Of a DNA stretch of 64,000 bases, positions 6,837 to 15,121 are shown piece by piece. This DNA is from Hymenobacter terrenus (GTDB taxonomy: Bacteria; Bacteroidota; Bacteroidia; Cytophagales; Hymenobacteraceae). The stretch lies in NCBI RefSeq assembly GCF_000972495.1, contig NZ_LATM01000005.1, positions 62,001 to 126,000 on the forward strand, given 5' to 3'. The translations under genes were made by a program, and so were the position numbers. Numbering within the stretch: position 1 is the first letter of the stretch; every line of letters starts with the position of its first letter. The notes beneath the pieces were generated by a model. It was not told the origin of the DNA and did not search any database. It saw only the letters and a list, made by a program, of their open reading frames with translations.

Positions 6837-7772
6837 TTACCTCCTGGCCGCCAGCACTTCCCGGATTGAAGTCCACCGGATGTCCGGGTAACGAGCATTA
6901 TCTAGTGGTGCGAGTTTGGGGCGGCCGGTGAACATGTTGTGCAGGTACTGCATGCCTTGCCAGGGTGGAAAGATGTCGTCGCTGGTCGGCATTAGGGCGC
7001 GGGTTACCTTAATCATGGTGCTCAGTATCCACAACCCTCCTACCCGCAATAGCTTAAACTGTTGGCCAGTGGCTTCGCTGGCGGCCTTTTGCAAGCCTCG
7101 GACGGTGGCTACTTCGCCGGCCACGCGCAGGTGACGGGGCGTGGTGGGGTCGAGGGCGGCAGCGGCCGTGAATTCGGCGGTATTGGCAACGGTGGTGAAG
7201 TCCAGCGGCTGGTCGGCACTGCCGTAGTACAGCACCCGCTTCAGCCCGAATAGGACCACCGGTGCCTGCCCGGTTAGCAGGTCGGTAAACATGCCGTTGA
7301 GGATTGATGTGGCCTGAATGGGCGCTTGGTCGAGCCGTTGGCTGAACTCCCGGCGCAGGTCGAGGTTGCGATTGCTGCTGTCGAGGAGCTTGGTGTAGTC
7401 GATGGAGTAGTCGGACGGAATAAACCGGGGCACGCCGGCGGCCACGGCGGCATCGAGCAGGCGCTTTTGGCCATCCACAATTACGTCGCGCAGCCCGGAC
7501 AAGGCCGATACGACGCAGGAGGCGCCGGCACAGGCGTGCGTTAGCGCGGGTACGCTGTTGAAATCAACCTCCACTATTGCTGCGCCGAGGTTGCGCAGGG
7601 AGGTTATTTCCGGCTTGGTGCTTCCCGGACGAACCAGTGCCCGCACGATGGCTCCCCGCTCCAGGAGGGACTGCGCAATGCGGAAGCCAAGGTCGCCGGT
7701 GGCGCCGGCTAAGGCGATGGTGGCGGGTTGCGTCGGTGCGCTGCGCTGGTTAATGGCTGGGTGTGCTATCAA
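6837..7772 (-). CDS. NmrA-like NAD(P)-binding oxidoreductase
   Basis: A 311-residue Rossmann-fold protein with GATGDLG at residues 23-29 (the GxxGxxG dinucleotide motif), a conserved IVEVDFNSVPAL strand and a SDYSIDYTKL segment in place of the YxxxK seen in short-chain dehydrogenases. This is the NmrA/isoflavone-reductase-like branch of atypical SDRs, which act either as NAD(P)-dependent reductases or redox sensors. No substrate can be read from sequence. It sits immediately before a GH43 gene on the same strand with a 73-bp gap; co-transcription is possible but a functional link is not evident. Confidence 0.8.
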   Translation of the reverse strand: MIAHPAINQRSAPTQPATIALAGATGDLGFRIAQSLLERGAIVRALVRPGSTKPEITSLRNLGAAIVEVDFNSVPALTHACAGASCVVSALSGLRDVIVDGQKRLLDAAVAAGVPRFIPSDYSIDYTKLLDSSNRNLDLRREFSQRLDQAPIQATSILNGMFTDLLTGQAPVVLFGLKRVLYYGSADQPLDFTTVANTAEFTAAAALDPTTPRHLRVAGEVATVRGLQKAASEATGQQFKLLRVGGLWILSTMIKVTRALMPTSDDIFPPWQGMQYLHNMFTGRPKLAPLDNARYPDIRWTSIREVLAARR

Positions 7773-7845
7773 AATGGCGCGATTTAAAATGATTGAGTGA
7801 ATATTCTCACCGCTGGCTGTGGGGATGCCTTTTGGAATACCTCAA

Positions 7846-8847
7846 CTATACTGGCTCGCTAAAATCGGGGAAGCCGTCCGGATGCCAGGTAAAGGGCTTG
7901 GCGCGAATTTGCCGGGCCCACCCGGCCTGGCTGCTGCGGGCGGCGTGGTAAATGATGTAATCCTGGCCCCCAAGCTGAACGAATGAGGCGTGGCCGGGCC
8001 CGAAAATGGTGTCGGTTTTTGCGAACACGGGGGCGGGCTCTTTGCGCCAGGAGGCGGGGTCGAGCGGGTCGCCGCCCAGGTAGGTGAGCTGGCCGAGGCA
8101 GTAGTCGTCGGTCCAGCTGCCGCTGGCGGAGTAGATGATGAAGATGCGGCCCTGGCGCACCAGGGCCTGCGGGCCTTCGTTTACGTGCGGGTAGCCTTGC
8201 TTTTCCCACTCGTATTCGGGCCGGGAGATGCACACCCGGTCGGAGGCAATGGTCCAGGGGTTGCGCATCCGGGCGATGTAGATGTTTTGGCTGGTGTTGG
8301 TGAACCCCTCCCACCCCGACCAGATGAAGTACAGCTCTCCCTCCTCGGTGCGCAGCACGGAGCCGTCGATGGCCCAGCGGTCGGTGGGAATCTGGAGCTG
8401 CCCGAGGAACTCGTACTCGCCCTGCGGGTGCCCGGAAACGCCTTCGAGGGTGAACAGCCGCTCGGCGCCATTTTTGGCATTGTAGAGCGCGAAGTAGATG
8501 TACCACTTGCCGTCAATCAGCTGCAGCTCGGGCGACCATATTTCTACGAATTCGGGTGTGGTGCCCTGCTTGCCCGGCCACACCTGAACAAGCTCGGCGT
8601 TGGCCATTTCAGATAGGCTGGAAAACCTGGCGACCAGAATTTTCTGCTTCAGGCGGTCGACGGTGCAATAGTACAGCTGCCCCTCGTGGGCGATGACCCA
8701 GGGGTCTTCGCCATCGGACACCAGCACGTGGGTCTGGTCGCCGCTGGGGGGCCGGGCGCGGGCTTTCGCGGTCAGCTCGTTGATTTCGGCTACCGTCATT
8801 GGCGAAAGCTGCGCCTCCTGGTAGATGTGGTCGTCGGGGGTGTGCAT
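7846..8847 (-). CDS. Glycoside hydrolase family 43, cytoplasmic
   Basis: A 333-residue protein without signal peptide, the size of a single five-bladed GH43 propeller. The three catalytic carboxylates can be placed: D48 (base, SDGEDPWVIA), D161 (pKa modulator, WAIDGSV) and E224 (acid, VNEGPQAL). GH43 enzymes are inverting arabinofuranosidases or xylosidases. Lack of a signal peptide implies action on imported oligosaccharides. No SusC/SusD pair or other polysaccharide-utilisation genes are adjacent; the next gene upstream is a PhyH-type dioxygenase separated by an inverted repeat. Confidence 0.85.
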   Translation of the reverse strand: MHTPDDHIYQEAQLSPMTVAEINELTAKARARPPSGDQTHVLVSDGEDPWVIAHEGQLYYCTVDRLKQKILVARFSSLSEMANAELVQVWPGKQGTTPEFVEIWSPELQLIDGKWYIYFALYNAKNGAERLFTLEGVSGHPQGEYEFLGQLQIPTDRWAIDGSVLRTEEGELYFIWSGWEGFTNTSQNIYIARMRNPWTIASDRVCISRPEYEWEKQGYPHVNEGPQALVRQGRIFIIYSASGSWTDDYCLGQLTYLGGDPLDPASWRKEPAPVFAKTDTIFGPGHASFVQLGGQDYIIYHAARSSQAGWARQIRAKPFTWHPDGFPDFSEPV

Positions 8848-8918
8848 GTTGAATTCTTACCGGTGCTACCCGTGCCTGTGCGGTGTTGCTCTTAAGCAGG
8901 CGTACACAAAACCCATCT

Positions 8919-9005
8919 GTCATGCAGAGCGCAGCGAAGCATCTCGCGTGCCACCACTAATTAGTTACTACCACACGCGAGATGCTTCGCTGCGCTCTGC
9001 ATGAC
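8919..9005. repeat. Dispersed inverted repeat, family 1, copy 1
   Basis: Perfect 32-nt arms 8919-8950 (GTCATGCAGAGCGCAGCGAA...) and 8974-9005, with a 23-nt loop. The arms share the GTCATGC..GAGCG..GAAGCATCTCGC pattern with elements at 14837-14948 and 45370-45462, so this is a dispersed family of REP/MITE-like hairpins. It occupies most of the gap between GH43 and the dioxygenase gene. Confidence 0.9.
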
Positions 9006-9058
9006 GGGTATGTTGGGCCGTTTTGGATGACGTTTTACGCCTTGCCCAATTCTGGCCT

Positions 9059-9937
9059 TTACGCCTCGCCCATCATCAGGCCTTCGATGGTGTGGCCTTG
9101 TACGATGGGTTCCAACTCATCTACCAGCCGGCAGGTCAGGTGTTGCTTCAGGCTTTCGGGCAACGTCGCGTAGAAGGCGCGGGTGATTTGCAGGTCGTGG
9201 CGTTCGGCGTTGTTGGCGGTGGGGGCATCTACGCCGAGCACGAGGGCGGGGCGGGATTTGTCGGAGTTATTGGCGGTGCCGCGGTGGATGGTGAGGGCCG
9301 AGCGGGCGGAGATGTCGCCCATCTGGGGCAGCTTGCGCTGGGCGCGCTGCTCGTAGCGGGGGCTATTGGCTTTGGGCGGAAACATGTCGTGCTCGAAGTC
9401 GATGGGCAGGTCCCACTGGGTGCCGGGGGCGATTTCGAAGGGGCCCATGTCCTCGGTCACATCCACGGTGGTGAGGTTGAAGGCCAGGGAATTGAGCCGG
9501 CGGCCGGTGATGGTATCGTCGGGGGCCGGAAAGTCACGGTGCCAGGGCTGGTTCATGGCGCCGGGATTGGGCACGTCGAAGCCAATTTCCACGATTTTGT
9601 AGTCGGGGCCGAGTACGGCTTCGCACACGGCCGTGACCCACGGATGGGTGGCGAGGTCTACGAAGCCGCGAATGCTTTCGGGGTGAATTTCGACGTAGTG
9701 CCGCTTGGGCCCGCGGCCCAGGGCGCCGCCGGGGCGTTGGAGGGCGGCGGTATAGAGCCCGGCAATGTCTGCGCCGAGCTGCTGTACCCATTCACGGCTA
9801 AAGGCCCCTTTCAGGCCAATAATGCCGTCGCCGTAGAGCCCGCCCATGATTTGGGCGATGTCGTACGTGGGCCGGGTGATGATGTCTGCTTCCTGGGTCT
9901 CCATGGTGCGCGGTAGTTTAGGGTTCGGCTGTTTCAC
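9059..9937 (-). CDS. Phytanoyl-CoA dioxygenase (PhyH) family protein
   Basis: A 292-residue protein with the Fe(II)/2-oxoglutarate dioxygenase triad in place: H133 and D135 in PWHRDFPAPD, distal H218 in LTIHRGTANN, and R229 (DKSRPALVLG) positioned to bind 2-oxoglutarate. PhyH-family enzymes hydroxylate varied small molecules. No substrate can be deduced, and the neighbours (GH43, tandem repeat array) do not suggest one. The internal ATG at residue 12 (METQEADIITRP) is a plausible alternative start. Confidence 0.85.
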   Translation of the reverse strand: MKQPNPKLPRTMETQEADIITRPTYDIAQIMGGLYGDGIIGLKGAFSREWVQQLGADIAGLYTAALQRPGGALGRGPKRHYVEIHPESIRGFVDLATHPWVTAVCEAVLGPDYKIVEIGFDVPNPGAMNQPWHRDFPAPDDTITGRRLNSLAFNLTTVDVTEDMGPFEIAPGTQWDLPIDFEHDMFPPKANSPRYEQRAQRKLPQMGDISARSALTIHRGTANNSDKSRPALVLGVDAPTANNAERHDLQITRAFYATLPESLKQHLTCRLVDELEPIVQGHTIEGLMMGEA

Positions 9938-10463
9938 GACCAGCTTCGTCCGCCTAGAGCAACGCTCCGGGACCAGTTGGCCTGAACCTGCTAACGCATT
10001 TCGCGGGCTTTAGGTGGCAGTTATTGGGAGAGCTTTTGTACTCGCCGCGAAGCAGCTTGCGCGAACGATGCAGCGATGTGCACAGGCAGCTCGGGAGCGT
10101 GTAAACCTATCTCGGAGGCGTGTAAACTCATCTCGGGATGGTGTAAACTCACCTCGGGAGCGTGTAAACTCGTCTCGGGAGCGTGTAAACTCATCTCGGG
10201 AGTGTGTAAAACCATCTCGGGACGGTATAAACTCATCTCGGGAGCGTGTAAAGCCATCTCGAGATGGTGTAAACTCATCTCGGAGGCGTATAAACCTAGC
10301 TCGGGAGCGTGTAAACCCTCCTCGGGACGGTGTGAATCGAGCGCGGAGACTGGTATTCCTGTCTCGGAAGCCTGGGAGGCTGCATTACCGGATTCAATAG
10401 AGCGGTTTTGGGGTCTGCGCTACAGCGTGGGACAGTAAGTGGCTTTGGCTTCAATCAAAGCTG
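9938..10463. other. Gap dominated by a 21-bp tandem array
   Basis: Between the dioxygenase start (9937) and the GH97 stop (10464) the only feature is the tandem repeat at 10090-10383. Open frames over the array exist on both strands because the unit is seven codons long; none has a credible start or composition. Confidence 0.6.
10090..10383. repeat. Tandem array of a 21-bp unit
   Basis: About twelve good copies (10090-10341) and two weaker ones follow the unit CTCGGGAGCGTGTAAACTCA plus one base, with exact 21-bp spacing. The invariant parts are CTCGG and GTGTAAAC; the variable parts are the two or three bases between them and the last four. There are no spacers, so it is not CRISPR. Being a multiple of three, it keeps several frames open (heptads such as ERVNSSR and CKLISGA). 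Confidence 0.9.
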
Positions 10464-12581
10464 CTATTTGGCTGGCACCAGGCTGATGGCTGCACCGCCG
10501 CCGGGCGCTAAGTTTAGGCGCAGCTTGCTGCTGGCCTGCACCGTTTGCCTGGTAATGCGGTAGGCTTCGGGGTTGGTTTTCCAGTCGGCATCGGCCGCGT
10601 CGGCGTAGATGGTGGCGGTGTAGCGGCCTTTGGGCAGAAAGCTCAAATCGAGGGTAGCGGTGCGGCGGTTTTCGTTGGTGATGGCGCCGATGAACCAACT
10701 GGCCGCGCCTTTCTGCTGGCGCGCAATGGTTACGTATTCACCCGGCTCAGCTTCGAGGATGCGGGTGTCGTCCCAGTCTACGGGCACGTCTTTGATGAAC
10801 TGGAAGGCGTCGAGGTGCTGCTCGTAGTTTTCGGGTAGGTCGGCGGCCATTTGCAGCGGGCTGTAGAGCGTCACGTACAGGGCCAGCTGCTTGGCCAGGG
10901 TGGTGTGTACCTGGCGCTCGGGGCTGCCGGGGGCATAATTGCGCAGCTTGAAAATGCCGGGCGTGTAGTCCATGGGGCCGCCGATGAGGCGGGTGAAGGG
11001 CAAAATTGTTTCGTGGGCCGGCACGTTGCCGTCACTAAAGGCACTGTATTCGTTGCCCCGGCCTGCTTCGGAGGCCAGCCAGTTGGGGTAGGTGCGGCCC
11101 AGGCCGGTGGGGCGCACGGGCTCGTGCACGTCGAGCATGACGCGGTGCCGGGCCGCCATTTCGGCCACCCGCACGTAGTGGTTGGCCATCCATTGGCCGT
11201 CGTGGTGCTCGCCGCGCGGGATGATGCGGCCCACGTAGCCGGTTTTCACGGCCGGGTAGCCGTAGCGGTTCATAAAGCGGTAGGCCGTGTCGAGGTACTG
11301 CTCGTAGTTGGTGGCCGCGCCCGAGGTTTCGTTGTGCATTATCATTTTCACGCCCTTGGCGGCGGCGTACTGCTGAATTTCTGGCACGTTGAAATCCGGG
11401 TAGGGTGTCACGAAGTCGAACACGCCTTCCTTCCAGTTGCCAAACCAGTCTTCCCAGCCCACGTTCCAGCCTTCCACCAGCACGCCGGGGATGCCGTGCC
11501 GGGCGGCAAAGTCGATGTAGCGCTTCACGTTGGCGGTGTTGGCGCCGTGCTTGCCGTGCGGAATGAGCTGGCCCGCGGCTGTGAGCGTATCGGCGCTGTT
11601 GGCGTAGCTCCAAGTGCTTTTGCCGATTTGCATCTCCCACCACACGCCCACGAATTTCATGGGCTTGATCCAGCCCGTATCGGTGATTTTGCTGGGCTCA
11701 TTCAGGTTCAGGATGAGTTTGGAAGCCAGAATATCAGCCGCTTTGTTGCTGACCATGACGGTGCGCCAGGGCGTGTGGTCGGGGGCGTGCAGGTAGGCTT
11801 TGGTGCCCACCGCGTCGGGCACGAGCTGGGCCTTGAGGCGCGCCGTGGGCCGGTCGACGTGCAGCTGCATGGCCGGGTAGTTCACCTGTGCCGCTTCGTG
11901 GATGTTCACGTAGAGCCCGTCGGTCGACTTGAGCATGAGCGGGGTTTGCACGGCTTGCGCATCGGGCGCGTCGCGCACGGCAATGGCCGTAGAGCTTTTA
12001 ACCAGCTGCGCGTTATCGACCTCGCTGAGGCGGGAAACGGTGTAGGGATATTCGTTGGTGTCGTAATCGCCGGGAATCCAGAAGGCTTTGTGGTCGCCGG
12101 GCAGGGCGAATTCCGTCAGCTCATCGGTCACCGTAAAGTACTTCAGGCTGGGCTGCTGGGGAAATTCGTAGCGGAAGCCCACGCCATCGGCAAACACCCG
12201 GAACACGACATCGAGCCGCCGGCCGGGCGCCGCTGGCTGGCGTAGGTGCACCGTGAGCTGCTGGTAGCGGCTGCGGATGTTTTTGACTTCGCCCAACACC
12301 GGCTGCCAGGTTTCGTCTACATTTTTCACCTCGCTGCCCGCCAGCACCAGCGGACCTTCGAAGCCGGGGCCCTCGGCCAGCTTCAGGCCGAGGCGGGAGG
12401 ACTTGATGACCGGCTTCTGCCGATAGGAAACCTCGTAGGTCGGCAGCCCGCCCGCCGACAGCGCAAACGTCAGCCTAACGTTTTCCAGGCTGGCGGTTAG
12501 GGACCTGCCGGACTGGGCCACGGCGTGGTAGCTACCAGCAAGCAGCGCTAAGTGCAAAATAGAGGTTCTCAACAAGCTCAT
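10464..12581 (-). CDS. GH97 alpha-glucoside hydrolase, inverting SusB type
   Basis: A 705-residue GH97 protein with a signal peptide (cleavage after HAVAQ, near residue 23), an N-terminal beta-sandwich, a TIM barrel around 300-590 and a C-terminal beta domain. Inverting GH97 enzymes such as B. thetaiotaomicron SusB use E439 and E508 as base and E532 as acid. Here HNETSG gives E418, VHEPVRPTG gives E487 and RGNEY gives E511, with exactly the same spacings (69 and 93), so an inverting alpha-glucosidase is predicted. It is periplasmic or surface-linked by signal peptide. There is no SusC/D pair nearby, so it stands alone. Confidence 0.92.
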   Translation of the reverse strand: MSLLRTSILHLALLAGSYHAVAQSGRSLTASLENVRLTFALSAGGLPTYEVSYRQKPVIKSSRLGLKLAEGPGFEGPLVLAGSEVKNVDETWQPVLGEVKNIRSRYQQLTVHLRQPAAPGRRLDVVFRVFADGVGFRYEFPQQPSLKYFTVTDELTEFALPGDHKAFWIPGDYDTNEYPYTVSRLSEVDNAQLVKSSTAIAVRDAPDAQAVQTPLMLKSTDGLYVNIHEAAQVNYPAMQLHVDRPTARLKAQLVPDAVGTKAYLHAPDHTPWRTVMVSNKAADILASKLILNLNEPSKITDTGWIKPMKFVGVWWEMQIGKSTWSYANSADTLTAAGQLIPHGKHGANTANVKRYIDFAARHGIPGVLVEGWNVGWEDWFGNWKEGVFDFVTPYPDFNVPEIQQYAAAKGVKMIMHNETSGAATNYEQYLDTAYRFMNRYGYPAVKTGYVGRIIPRGEHHDGQWMANHYVRVAEMAARHRVMLDVHEPVRPTGLGRTYPNWLASEAGRGNEYSAFSDGNVPAHETILPFTRLIGGPMDYTPGIFKLRNYAPGSPERQVHTTLAKQLALYVTLYSPLQMAADLPENYEQHLDAFQFIKDVPVDWDDTRILEAEPGEYVTIARQQKGAASWFIGAITNENRRTATLDLSFLPKGRYTATIYADAADADWKTNPEAYRITRQTVQASSKLRLNLAPGGGAAISLVPAK

Positions 12582-12867
12582 GAGGGTGGGATTTGGTACG
12601 GGTTAGGACGTGGCAAAGAAAAGCCGTGGCTCGTCATTAGACCGGATTCGGAGTCGGTGTACAGTAGCGCGAACTGTGTAGTTCGCGTGGCAGAACGAGA
12701 CCCGAACAATGCGAACGGCGCGGGCACGCGAACTACACAGTTCGCGCTACGGCTCGCGGTACACGGATGCCAAAACTGCTCTAGGAGTCATTTTAAGGAC
12801 TTTCGGCGCTAGCGGCAAGCGCATCGGTCAGCGCGGCCTTGGCACGAAGACGGGTGACAGCCGGTAA
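12582..12867. other. Gap with a 26-nt inverted repeat
   Basis: The gap upstream of GH97 and downstream of the GNAT gene holds the inverted repeat at 12664-12750. Nothing else was recognised. Confidence 0.5.
12664..12750. repeat. Inverted repeat, family 2
   Basis: Perfect 26-nt arms 12664-12689 (GTAGCGCGAACTGTGTAGTT...) and 12725-12750, each arm itself containing a smaller palindrome GCGAACT..AGTTCGC. A remnant AGTTCGCGCTACGGC recurs at about 13791-13805, so this hairpin family is dispersed too. Confidence 0.85.
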
Positions 12868-13338
12868 CTATCCAACGACAGCGCGCATCAGGATGGAGCC
12901 ACTTTCATCTCCGGCATCTGGTACTTCCGCGAAGCCCAAAGAGCCATAGAGCGCAACGGCTGCTTTGTTATCGGGATAGACGCGCAATGTAAAAGTGCTT
13001 GCACCCAGGAAAGTGGCTCCTTCGTGCAGGAGCGCCAAGCAAAGGTGCCGGCCCAGCCCTTGGCCCCGATGCTGGGGCGAAATGATGAGCCGGGCCAGGT
13101 GGGCCACGCCGCCCGGCCGGAGCAAGAGCTGCCCGAAGCCGACAAGGCTTCCCTCGGCCGAACTTGAGAATATAAAGGTGTTCTGCCCCGTTGCGCCGAT
13201 GTCGTGCCAGAGGTCGGCAGCAGTGGTCGGAAAGCGCACGGCGGGGCCGGCCCAAAGCTGGCAGGCCTGGGAGTCGGGCAGCCAGGCGAGGACGGTTTCG
13301 AGGTCGGCGGGCGTCGCGGCGCGCAATTGAGGAGGCAT
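12868..13338 (-). CDS. GNAT-family N-acetyltransferase
   Basis: About 156 residues from the ATG at 13338 (MPPQLRAATPADLETV); an upstream GTG at 13371 would add eleven residues but the family usually begins at this LRxATxxDL strand. Acetyl-CoA binding motif A is clear: ARLIISPQHRGQGLGRHLCLALL (R/Q-x-x-G-x-G/A form), followed by FTLRVYPDNKAAVALYGSLGF. GNATs of this type acetylate small molecules or protein N-termini; the substrate is unknown. It is a single gene with no obvious operon partner. Confidence 0.85.
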   Translation of the reverse strand: MPPQLRAATPADLETVLAWLPDSQACQLWAGPAVRFPTTAADLWHDIGATGQNTFIFSSSAEGSLVGFGQLLLRPGGVAHLARLIISPQHRGQGLGRHLCLALLHEGATFLGASTFTLRVYPDNKAAVALYGSLGFAEVPDAGDESGSILMRAVVG

Positions 13339-13849
13339 TAAGGCAGTTTTTTGGGAAGCTTTTCTGACCACACAGTAAATTCAATTCACGGCCACAGCGC
13401 AAAGAAACCAATGCTCTTCTTAATCAAGGGGCAATAATTCGCTTGCTGGAATAACCAAACGGCGCGAGGGCCTTACTTTGCCAGCCACCACTTCCTTGCT
13501 GCCCTTTCTCTAATTGATGAACATCCCGTACTTGCTGAATCTATGTCTGCGCAGCATGACGCCCTGGATTCTGGCCGATTTCCGGGCCACCCACCGCCAG
13601 CACCCCGTGCACCAGAATAACTTCAACCGCAAGGACCTGGTTTCAAGCGCAGGGGTGAAGAAAAAAGCCTTCTTTGTGCTCTAGAAATATTACCGTCAGC
13701 CCTGAAATACGACGGCAAGTGAGAGCGGAGAAGCTATTTGAATCGGTAAAACAGAATTCCGCTTTCAATGCTTAATCAAAACCCTTTCTAAGTTCGCGCT
13801 ACGGCCCCGCGCCTATTTATTCTGCAAACGTTCTAATACTTCCTCTTCC
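13339..13849. other. Gap between GNAT and pirin genes with one short ORF
   Basis: Contains the 55-residue ORF at 13517 and a partial copy of the AGTTCGCGCTAC repeat near 13791. Otherwise no feature was recognised; much of it is lower in GC than neighbouring genes. Confidence 0.4.
13517..13684 (+). CDS. Possible short ORF or gene remnant (55 residues)
   Basis: ATG at 13517 to TAG at 13682-13684 encodes MNIPYLLNLCLRSMTPW...VKKKAFFVL. I do not recognise it. It could be the remnant of a larger gene; its second half (HQNNFNRKDLVSSAGVKKKAFFVL-like, split here) is basic. Only the frame supports it, so it may be chance. Confidence 0.25.
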   Translation: MNIPYLLNLCLRSMTPWILADFRATHRQHPVHQNNFNRKDLVSSAGVKKKAFFVL

Positions 13850-14767
13850 ATGCTCGACCTTGTCATTGATGCTCGCTCCGCCTCCATTAGCCCCGGCTTC
13901 GATGTTCGGCGCATTTTGCCTTACCGGTTGCGGCGCATGTTGGGGCCGTTTGTTTTTATGGACCACGCCGGCCCGGTGAACGTCGCGCCCGAGCAACTCC
14001 CCAACCTCGACGTGCTGCCCCACCCACACATTGGCCTGAGTACCGTTAGCTACCTGTTTGGCGGCCAGGTAACCCACCGCGACAGCCTGGGCGTGCAGCA
14101 GATTATCCGCCCCGGCGAGGTGAACTGGATGACGGCCGGCAGCGGCATCGCCCACTCCGAGCGGTTTGAGGACCCGGCTACGCTAGCTGGTGGCGCCCTG
14201 GAAATGATTCAGACCTGGGTAGCGCTGCCCGAAGCTGACGAAGAGCAAGCCCCCACTTTCGCCAACTACCAACCCCAGGAGCTACCCATTTTCACGGATA
14301 CTGGCGTGTGGATGCGGCTGATTGCCGGCGACGCCTTCGGCCTGAAAAACGACGTTAAAACGCATTCGCCGCTGTTCTACCTGCACGTGGTGCTGCAAGC
14401 CGGGGCCCGCTTCGGCTTGCCCCGCGGCTATCCCGAGCGTGGCGCCTACGTGGCCAAGGGCAGCGTGGAAGTAGGCGGACGCCGCTACACCGCTGGCCAG
14501 CTGCTGGTCTTCACCCCTGGCCAGGACCCGGTGCTAATTGCCCAAGAAGCCAGCACGCTGATGCTACTAGGCGGTGAGCCGCTGGGCGAACGGTTCATTT
14601 GGTGGAATTTCGTGTCGTCGCGCCGCGAACGGATTGAGCAGGCCAAAGCTGACTGGCAAGCCGGCCGCATTGCCCTACCCCCGAACGACAATGCCGAGTT
14701 CGTGCCCCTGCCGCAGGACAAGTCCCGGCCCGCCGGCTCAGCGCCCTCGCCCCAGGCCCTATCCTGA
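13850..14767 (+). CDS. Pirin family protein (long form)
   Basis: A 305-residue bicupin. Pirin iron ligands are visible: the HPHIGLSTV segment (two His) and, in the next strand pair, THRDS and GSGIAHSERFE. Pirins bind Fe(II) and some have quercetinase activity; in bacteria many respond to redox stress. The start MLDLVIDARSASISPGFDVRRILPYR aligns with typical long pirins, and the C-terminal PLGERFIWWNFVSSRRERIEQAKADW is diagnostic of the YhaK-like/long branch. It is a lone gene upstream of an inverted repeat and selO. Confidence 0.92.
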   Translation: MLDLVIDARSASISPGFDVRRILPYRLRRMLGPFVFMDHAGPVNVAPEQLPNLDVLPHPHIGLSTVSYLFGGQVTHRDSLGVQQIIRPGEVNWMTAGSGIAHSERFEDPATLAGGALEMIQTWVALPEADEEQAPTFANYQPQELPIFTDTGVWMRLIAGDAFGLKNDVKTHSPLFYLHVVLQAGARFGLPRGYPERGAYVAKGSVEVGGRRYTAGQLLVFTPGQDPVLIAQEASTLMLLGGEPLGERFIWWNFVSSRRERIEQAKADWQAGRIALPPNDNAEFVPLPQDKSRPAGSAPSPQALS

Positions 14768-14836
14768 GCGACTTGGGTACTGCGCGGATAAGCGTTTTCC
14801 TATAATTTCAGCACTTTCGGCCCTGTCAGCGCATCA

Positions 14837-14948
14837 GGCCGTCATGCTGAGCGAAGCCGAAGCATCTCGCTCGGGGTAGTGACTCAATCGTTGGAAAAGG
14901 AATAGTGGTGGCACGCGAGATGCTTCGGCTCCGCTCAGCATGACGGCC
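14837..14948. repeat. Dispersed inverted repeat, family 1, copy 2
   Basis: Arms 14837-14870 (GGCCGTCATGCTGAGCGAAG...) and 14915-14948 pair over 34 nt with one mismatch; the loop is 44 nt. It belongs to the same family as 8919-9005 and 45370-45462. Confidence 0.9.
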
Positions 14949-15121
14949 TTCTCCTCAGTGTGGCCATTAGTGGTCGTCCCGACAAGCTCGACAGGACGCT
15001 CTATGATTTTCGGGTGAATGCTTAAGCCCGACCGAAACAAGCACGTCGGAGTACCGTTTGGCAAGAACGGCCAGGGCGCTATTCAGCGTTATGCAGGCCT
15101 TTTCTTTTCCTGATACTCCCA

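Noticed and set aside
9023..9916. 297-residue plus-strand open frame opposite the PhyH gene
   Set aside because: Antisense shadow of a gene with a complete Fe/2-oxoglutarate triad; low-complexity Gly/Val composition.
10090..10383. CRISPR array
   Set aside because: Repeats are directly adjacent without spacers and no cas gene is present.
10014..10438. Heptad-repeat proteins over the 21-bp array (frames on both strands)
   Set aside because: Any 21-bp unit lacking stops gives open frames; no start context, family or codon preference supports translation.
10851..12245. 464-residue plus-strand open frame opposite GH97
   Set aside because: It lies wholly antisense to a GH97 gene with intact catalytic residues and signal peptide; high GC at codon third positions opens such mirror frames. 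Composition (His/Val/Gly-rich) is not protein-like.
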